From: an uncultured Myxococcales bacterium
GTDB taxonomy: Bacteria > Myxococcota_A > UBA9042
Reading direction: 5' to 3'
Assembly: GCA_937915965.1 (NCBI GenBank)
Contig: CALGHC010000441.1
Span: 1-10,676 of the forward strand
DNA length: 10,676 nt
The notes beneath the pieces were generated by a model. That model ran no database searches. It was not told where the DNA came from and worked only from the letters and a program-made list of their open reading frames with translations. The position numbers and the translations under genes were made by a program. Of the stretch, positions 6,997 through 10,676 are shown piece by piece. Every line of letters starts with the position of its first letter. The first letter of the stretch is position 1.

Positions 6997-7005
6997 GGGG
7001 CCTCC

Positions 7006-7086
7006 CGCCTGTGCCGCCTGTGCCGCCTGTGCCGCCTGTGCCGCCTGTGCCGCCTGTGCCGCCTCTGCCGCCTCTGCCGCCTGTGC
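7006..7086. repeat. Tandem array, 9 x 9 bp (CGCCTGTGC)
   Basis: Nine head-to-tail 9-bp units run from 7006 to 7086. Units 1-6 and 9 read CGCCTGTGC, and units 7 and 8 read CGCCTCTGC. The first base overlaps the last base of the CCTCCC (7001-7006) that forms the Shine-Dalgarno of the minus-strand FAH-family gene. The array therefore lies in that gene's leader or promoter and could change length by replication slippage. There are no spacers, so it is not a CRISPR. No promoter boxes are recognisable in 7087-7170. Confidence 0.97.
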
Positions 7087-7170
7087 CGCGTCGGCGGTCG
7101 GTGGCAGGCGGCTGGCGGATGGCGGCGATCATGACCGACGGTGCAGCGCAGTGAAAGCCTGATCAGCCGC

Positions 7171-7202
7171 GTATCTGTTTGTCAACTTAACATAAGACAA
7201 TC
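7171..7202. promoter_or_regulatory. AT-rich island with imperfect dyad, candidate promoter/operator
   Basis: About 30 bases here are only about 30% G+C in a region near 70%. They contain the dyad TTGTC (7179-7183) and GACAA (7196-7200) with an inner CTTA-ACA-TAAG palindrome. The island lies between the divergent FAH-family gene (start 6996) and the secreted fibrinogen-like gene (start 7272). I cannot fit a well-spaced -35/-10 pair, so it could be an operator, a promoter for a non-housekeeping sigma factor, or a recombination site. Confidence 0.4.
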
Positions 7203-7259
7203 TCGTCGGCGGCGCGGGTCTCTTCCTGCGGCGGCGTTTGTGCTATGAATCCCAACTAC

Positions 7260-7266
7260 AGGAGGT
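7260..7266 (+). promoter_or_regulatory. Strong ribosome binding site of the first fibrinogen-like gene
   Basis: AGGAGGT sits five bases before the ATG at 7272, a near-perfect anti-16S match. It fixes the start there; the in-frame ATG at 7245 lies upstream of this site and has no such signal. Confidence 0.85.
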
Positions 7267-7271
7267 CCGCC

Positions 7272-9008
7272 ATGCACAGTCTTGCCCGCCGTGTCTGTCC
7301 TTGTGTCGTCGTCATCGCAGGGCTGTGGGCGTTCGGCTCAACGGCCGACGTGGGCGCCGACCCCATCGCCGCCGGCCAGCTGATTCCGCTGCAGGCGGCC
7401 CTCCTCAGCCAGGGCGGCGGTGCCGTCGCGGACGGCAAGTACGTCGTCTTCTTCAAGCTGTACGACGCGGTCGATTCGCTCGAACCGCTTTGGCAGGAGG
7501 TTCAGCCCGAGGTGGCTGTCTCGCTGGGCCGCCTGGCGACCTTCCTGGGCGCCGCGGACGGCAAGGGCGTGCCCGAAGCTCTGTTTGCCGCCGGTGCGCC
7601 GCTGTGGCTGGGTGTTCGAGTCGGCTCGGAGCCCGAGCTGCCGCGCGTCCAGATCGGGGTCGTGCCCTTCGCGCTGCACGCCCGGCGCGCAGCCCTCGCC
7701 GACGCCCTCGCTTGCAGCGGCTGCGTCGCCGCCGACCAGATCGCCGCCGGCGCCATCGGCAGCGATCACCTGGGCACCAACTCCGTACAGTCCAAGCACG
7801 TCGAGTTCACCTATGCGGGCTCGGACAGCAAGGGCGGCGCCGCGCTCTCGGCCAAGGTGGCGGGTCAGGCCGCGCTGGCGGACCTCGCCGCCAAGGCCGA
7901 CCTCGCGACGGTCGCGGACGAGGCCTACAGCCTGCAGTGCAGCGGCTGCGTCACCTCCCAGATGCTGCACGCTGATGCGCTCGCCGCCTACACCGCGACG
8001 ACGGCGTTGGCCAAGGTCGCCCTCTCTGGCGCGTACGCGGACCTCACCGGCGGCCCCGACCTGACTCCGTACGCCAAGCTGAACGTCGCCAACACATTCG
8101 CCGCCGAGCAGCAGCTCGTTGGCGGTGTCGATCTGGCGCTGTCGCAGGCCCGGAGGATGCGGCTAGAGAATAGTGAAGTAGAGCCTGCCAAATGTGAAGA
8201 GAAGACCTCGGGACTTATCTACTACAACCCGGTAGAACACGCTCTGTATGTCTGCAACGGCAGCGCCTTCACGGCGATCTCGCTGGTGGCGGTTGGCACG
8301 CAGGCGCACCCGGGCAAGAGCTGCGCCGACATCCTGAAGCTGGCGCCGACGAGCAAAGATGGCGTGTTTTGGGTCGACGCGGACGGCGAAGGCGGTGTGG
8401 CCGCGTTCCAGGTCTTCTGCGACATGACCACCGATGAGGGCGGGTGGACCCTGATCGCTCGCTACCGCTTCCAAGATGGCCCGAACCTCTTCGCCGGCAA
8501 TATGGCTTTGGATGGCACCGCCTGGCGCCAGGACGCCGGCATCGGCGATCTCGCCTCTGGTAGCTTCGCCCACGACATCTCAAAGTTTGTCGACAGCGGC
8601 ATGATCGCGGCCAAGAGCGCGTTTGCGGTCCGATCTGGCTCGCTGGTCGCCAAGGGAACGGGGTTCTCCTGGCTGCCCAAGCCGCTGCCCGAGTCTGCCC
8701 CTCACCACACCCGCCAGGGTGAGGTGACTCTCGACGGCAAGACCTACACGATCACCTCTGCTTGCTACCACGGCTGCTGCGGCACCCACACCGACACCTG
8801 GGACACCTTGGTCTTTATGCAGAACTACAGCGCTGGTTCGGGCGACATCTACACCAGCGGGGACAGCAACATGCCATTCATCGGCTGGGGCGATCACGCT
8901 TGCAACGTCGATGGCCACGACACCACGCCCGCCTGGAACATGGTCGGCGGCGGCAAGAGCGACCCCAAGCAGCGATTTGCGGCGGATGTGACGGTGATGT
9001 TTCGGTGA
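7272..9008 (+). CDS. Secreted modular protein with fibrinogen-like (GGGWT-type) C-terminal domain
   Basis: A 578-residue exported protein. A Sec signal peptide (Arg6-Arg7, hydrophobic 12-25) has a likely cut after VGA at 27-29. About 33-137 is a beta-rich module, 'ADGKYVVFFKLYD---LW-EV---V' to 'ELPRVQIGVVPFALHA', common at the N-termini of secreted proteins from these bacteria. Next come two CSGC motifs (148-151, 223-226) flanking a 'FTYAGSDSKGGAALSAK' segment and an Ala-rich AxxAxxAD stretch that looks stalk-like. About 295-345 is a module with GLIYYN and LYVCNGSAF. The C-terminus opens like a fibrinogen-related domain: 'SCADIL', 'GVFWVDADG', then FCDMTTDEGGW at 382-392, with paired Cys near the end (CYHGCC, HAC). 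Such domains typically bind glycans or acetylated ligands; here that is inference. It is paralogous to the next gene. Confidence 0.85.
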   Translation: MHSLARRVCPCVVVIAGLWAFGSTADVGADPIAAGQLIPLQAALLSQGGGAVADGKYVVFFKLYDAVDSLEPLWQEVQPEVAVSLGRLATFLGAADGKGVPEALFAAGAPLWLGVRVGSEPELPRVQIGVVPFALHARRAALADALACSGCVAADQIAAGAIGSDHLGTNSVQSKHVEFTYAGSDSKGGAALSAKVAGQAALADLAAKADLATVADEAYSLQCSGCVTSQMLHADALAAYTATTALAKVALSGAYADLTGGPDLTPYAKLNVANTFAAEQQLVGGVDLALSQARRMRLENSEVEPAKCEEKTSGLIYYNPVEHALYVCNGSAFTAISLVAVGTQAHPGKSCADILKLAPTSKDGVFWVDADGEGGVAAFQVFCDMTTDEGGWTLIARYRFQDGPNLFAGNMALDGTAWRQDAGIGDLASGSFAHDISKFVDSGMIAAKSAFAVRSGSLVAKGTGFSWLPKPLPESAPHHTRQGEVTLDGKTYTITSACYHGCCGTHTDTWDTLVFMQNYSAGSGDIYTSGDSNMPFIGWGDHACNVDGHDTTPAWNMVGGGKSDPKQRFAADVTVMFR

Positions 9009-9015
9009 ACGAGTG

Positions 9016-9044
9016 TTGACTGAATATCCGGGAATTAAAGTGAT
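9016..9044 (+). promoter_or_regulatory. Possible sigma-70-like promoter between the fibrinogen-like paralogues
   Basis: TTGACT (9016-9021) is followed by a 17-base, fairly AT-rich spacer and AGTGAT (9039-9044). The -35 is a good match and the -10 is weak, with three of six bases. It lies in the 78-bp gap, 43 bases before the ATG, so the second gene could have its own promoter or be read through from the first. Confidence 0.35.
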
Positions 9045-9086
9045 TCGCCAGGTCGTGGAGAGACGGGCGCGGGCAGGGAGGCGAGG

Positions 9087-10676
9087 ATGATTGGCACATT
9101 GGCTTCTGGTGGCAAGCGGGCTTGTTTCGCTGTGCTGTGGGTGGCGATTCGGTCTGTCGCGATTCTGTGCGTCGCAATTCTGTGCGTCGCGGTCGTCTTG
9201 CCTACGGCAGCTTCGGCGGCCGCGCCGACCACGACACTGCAGATCGACGGGATCCTGCGCAGCGTCGCGGGCGGCCCGGTGGCGGACGGCAACTACGTCT
9301 TTGTGGTCAAGCTCTACGCGGGCCAGGCCGACGCCAAGTCGCTGTGGACCGAGGTGATGCCGACGATCGCCGTCAAGGCCGGCTTCTTCGCGGTCGAGCT
9401 CGGCGCCAGCGTCGACGCGCCCCTGCCGACGGCGGTCTTTCTCGACCACGACGACGTCTGGTTCGGCGTGGGAGTCCAGGGCGAGCCCGAGCTGCCGCGC
9501 GCCCGCTTGCATCGCGTGCCGTTCGCTGTGCGCGCGGCCGTCGCTGACGCGGTCGAGTGCGCCGGATGCGTGACGGAGACGCACGTCAATTTCGCCTACG
9601 CGGGCGCCAAGGTGAAGGGGGGACCGGCCCTCGTCGCCGCCGACCTCGCATGTAGCGGTTGCATCGACGCAGGCCAGATCAAGGACGGTTCGATCACCCA
9701 GAGCAAGGTCGCGTTCACCTACGCGGGCTCGGTCTCAAAGGGCGGCGCCGCGGTGACCGCCGAGAAGGCCGACGAGGCGACCCACGCGCTCAGCGCCGAC
9801 GAAGCCGTCCATGCCAAGACCGCCGATCAGGCGACCGCAGCCGACGAGGCCCTCGGCCTGCAGTGCAGCGGCTGCGTCACGCTCAAGGCGATCGGCGACG
9901 ACGTCGCGGGCGCCTTCCTGTCGAGCAGCGGCGGCACGGTCGCTGGCGACGTCGAGGTCACCGGCGCGTTGCACGTCCAAACCACCGCCGCGATCGACGG
10001 TGGCCTGACCGTCGGCAAGAAGCTCGCCCTGGGCAACGCGCTCATCGAGGGCGGCCGCTTCGCCGCGATCGACACCACCATCGCGACCTGCGACGGCGCC
10101 AACATCGGCCAGGTGGCGATGGATTCGGCCAGCAAGCGGCTGTATTTCTGCGATGGCACTCTCTATCAGCGGTTGACGATCTGCTCGGAGGTCTGCCCGC
10201 CGCCGTCCACGATCGCCTGTGGCCAGGAGCTGACCAACGCTTGCGGTGACGCCGGCACCTGCGTCGGCAAGGGCACCAAGTGCGCGGCCGGCGAGGTCTG
10301 CGCCGGCGGTGTGTGCGCCGGCCCCGGTTCCAGCGCCGCGACGGCGGCGTTGTCGTGCAAGGCGTTGCTGGCGACGGCACCCGCGACCAAGTCGGCGATC
10401 TGGTGGATCGATCCGGATGGCGTCGGCGGCAAGGGCGCGTTCCAGGCCTACTGCGACATGGACACGGACGGCGGCGGCTGGACTATGGTCCTGCGTGTCT
10501 CGCAGCACGACGCCGGCATCGACTTCACCGAAGATGGCGCCGGCTGGAAGTCCAGCGAGTACAAGACCGTCAACGACATCTCACTGACCGACACCGCGGC
10601 CAAGGTCGACCACGTCTCGCCGGCGTATGCGAGCCTCGCCGCGGCCGACGTGATGGTCCGAGAGAAGCTCGCTGCG
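9087..10676 (+). CDS. Second secreted fibrinogen-like (YCDxxxxGGGW) modular protein, 3' partial
   Basis: The frame is open for 530 codons to the window edge, so the C-terminus is missing. The ATG at 9087 has GGGAGG about five bases upstream. The signal peptide (Lys10-Arg11, hydrophobic 14-38, ASA cut after residue 44) has a core built from VAI/VAILC repeats. Modules then follow in the same order as in the preceding gene: 'ADGNYVFVVKLY' to 'ELPRARLHRVPFAVRA' (about 55-150); three C-x-G-C motifs (158-161, 189-192, 260-263) alternating with two YAGxxxKGG segments and an AxxADxA stretch; and a stalk with 'GQVAMDS--KRLYFCDG'. A Cys-rich insert with eight Cys (366-410, 'CGDAGTCVGKGTKC') is absent from the paralogue. 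The fibrinogen-like domain begins 'SCKALL', 'IWWIDPDG', then YCDMDTDGGGW at 455-465. Likely a surface-exposed recognition protein; the ligand is unknown. Confidence 0.85.
   Translation, partial: MIGTLASGGKRACFAVLWVAIRSVAILCVAILCVAVVLPTAASAAAPTTTLQIDGILRSVAGGPVADGNYVFVVKLYAGQADAKSLWTEVMPTIAVKAGFFAVELGASVDAPLPTAVFLDHDDVWFGVGVQGEPELPRARLHRVPFAVRAAVADAVECAGCVTETHVNFAYAGAKVKGGPALVAADLACSGCIDAGQIKDGSITQSKVAFTYAGSVSKGGAAVTAEKADEATHALSADEAVHAKTADQATAADEALGLQCSGCVTLKAIGDDVAGAFLSSSGGTVAGDVEVTGALHVQTTAAIDGGLTVGKKLALGNALIEGGRFAAIDTTIATCDGANIGQVAMDSASKRLYFCDGTLYQRLTICSEVCPPPSTIACGQELTNACGDAGTCVGKGTKCAAGEVCAGGVCAGPGSSAATAALSCKALLATAPATKSAIWWIDPDGVGGKGAFQAYCDMDTDGGGWTMVLRVSQHDAGIDFTEDGAGWKSSEYKTVNDISLTDTAAKVDHVSPAYASLAAADVMVREKLAA
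9141..9200 (+). repeat. Coding 15-bp tandem repeats in the signal-peptide core
   Basis: Four in-frame 15-bp units cover 9141-9155, 9156-9170, 9171-9185 and 9186-9200. The middle two read GTCGCGATTCTGTGC and GTCGCAATTCTGTGC, and the outer two are diverged. They encode VAIRS, VAILC, VAILC and VAVVL, the hydrophobic core (residues 19-38) of the second fibrinogen-like protein's signal peptide. Confidence 0.9.

Noticed and set aside
7006..7086. CRISPR array
   Set aside because: Units are contiguous 9-mers without spacers, and no cas genes are present. The other arrays also lack spacers.
6535..7154. Forward frames across 6535-7154 encoding LCR, PVP or ACA triplet repeats
   Set aside because: They result from the 9-bp array and the antisense of the FAH-family gene. 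No ribosome binding site or domain supports them.
7245..7271. Start of the first fibrinogen-like protein at the ATG at 7245
   Set aside because: The strong AGGAGGT lies downstream of it, directly before the ATG at 7272, which also gives a standard signal peptide.

Overview
The window reads as a high-GC bacterial chromosome segment, roughly two-thirds G+C by eye with strong G/C preference at third codon positions. It is rich in secreted, cysteine-patterned, multi-domain surface proteins. CTDC-type cysteine repeats, a Stig1-like CGxCG segment, a DDDCDG motif and fibrinogen-like 'YCDxxxxGGGW' proteins are a combination typical of Myxococcota (Polyangia-like genomes). The assignment is inference, because no ribosomal or phylogenetic marker is present.

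Layout. Positions 2-2839 (+) hold the 3' part of a giant secreted protein: 25 alternating cysteine-rich half-repeats, then a Stig1/MopE-like segment and a galactose-binding-like (discoidin-type) C-terminal domain. Convergent to it on the minus strand are a DinB-like four-helix metalloprotein (2945-3481) and, upstream of that, an asparagine-synthase-like ATP-dependent amidotransferase (3605-5422) whose N-terminal glutaminase-type domain has no catalytic Cys-2. A divergent control region with two tandem arrays (3 x 15 bp, 3 x 24 bp) separates it from a plus-strand cytochrome P460-like lipoprotein with a CxxCH haem motif (5685-6203). That gene ends inside a third array (3 x 20 bp) which puts TAG in all three forward frames. 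A fumarylacetoacetate-hydrolase-family enzyme follows on the minus strand (6280-6996). Its Shine-Dalgarno sequence abuts a fourth array (9 x 9 bp), and an AT-rich island lies further upstream. From 7272 to the window edge are two tandem paralogous secreted fibrinogen-like proteins (7272-9008; 9087 to beyond the edge) built from the same modules in different combinations. The second runs off the window and has its signal-peptide core encoded by 15-bp repeats.

The genes do not form an obvious pathway. The three large secreted proteins look like surface or matrix components, probably adhesive or recognition proteins, separated by four short genes of housekeeping or specialised metabolism that mostly have their own promoters. 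The most unusual property is the density of short, near-perfect tandem arrays at gene boundaries between 5.5 and 7.1 kb, plus one inside a signal-peptide coding region. Together with a low-GC patch inside one of the paralogues, this suggests active local duplication and module shuffling. I see no CRISPR array, insertion sequence, tRNA, rRNA or phage gene.
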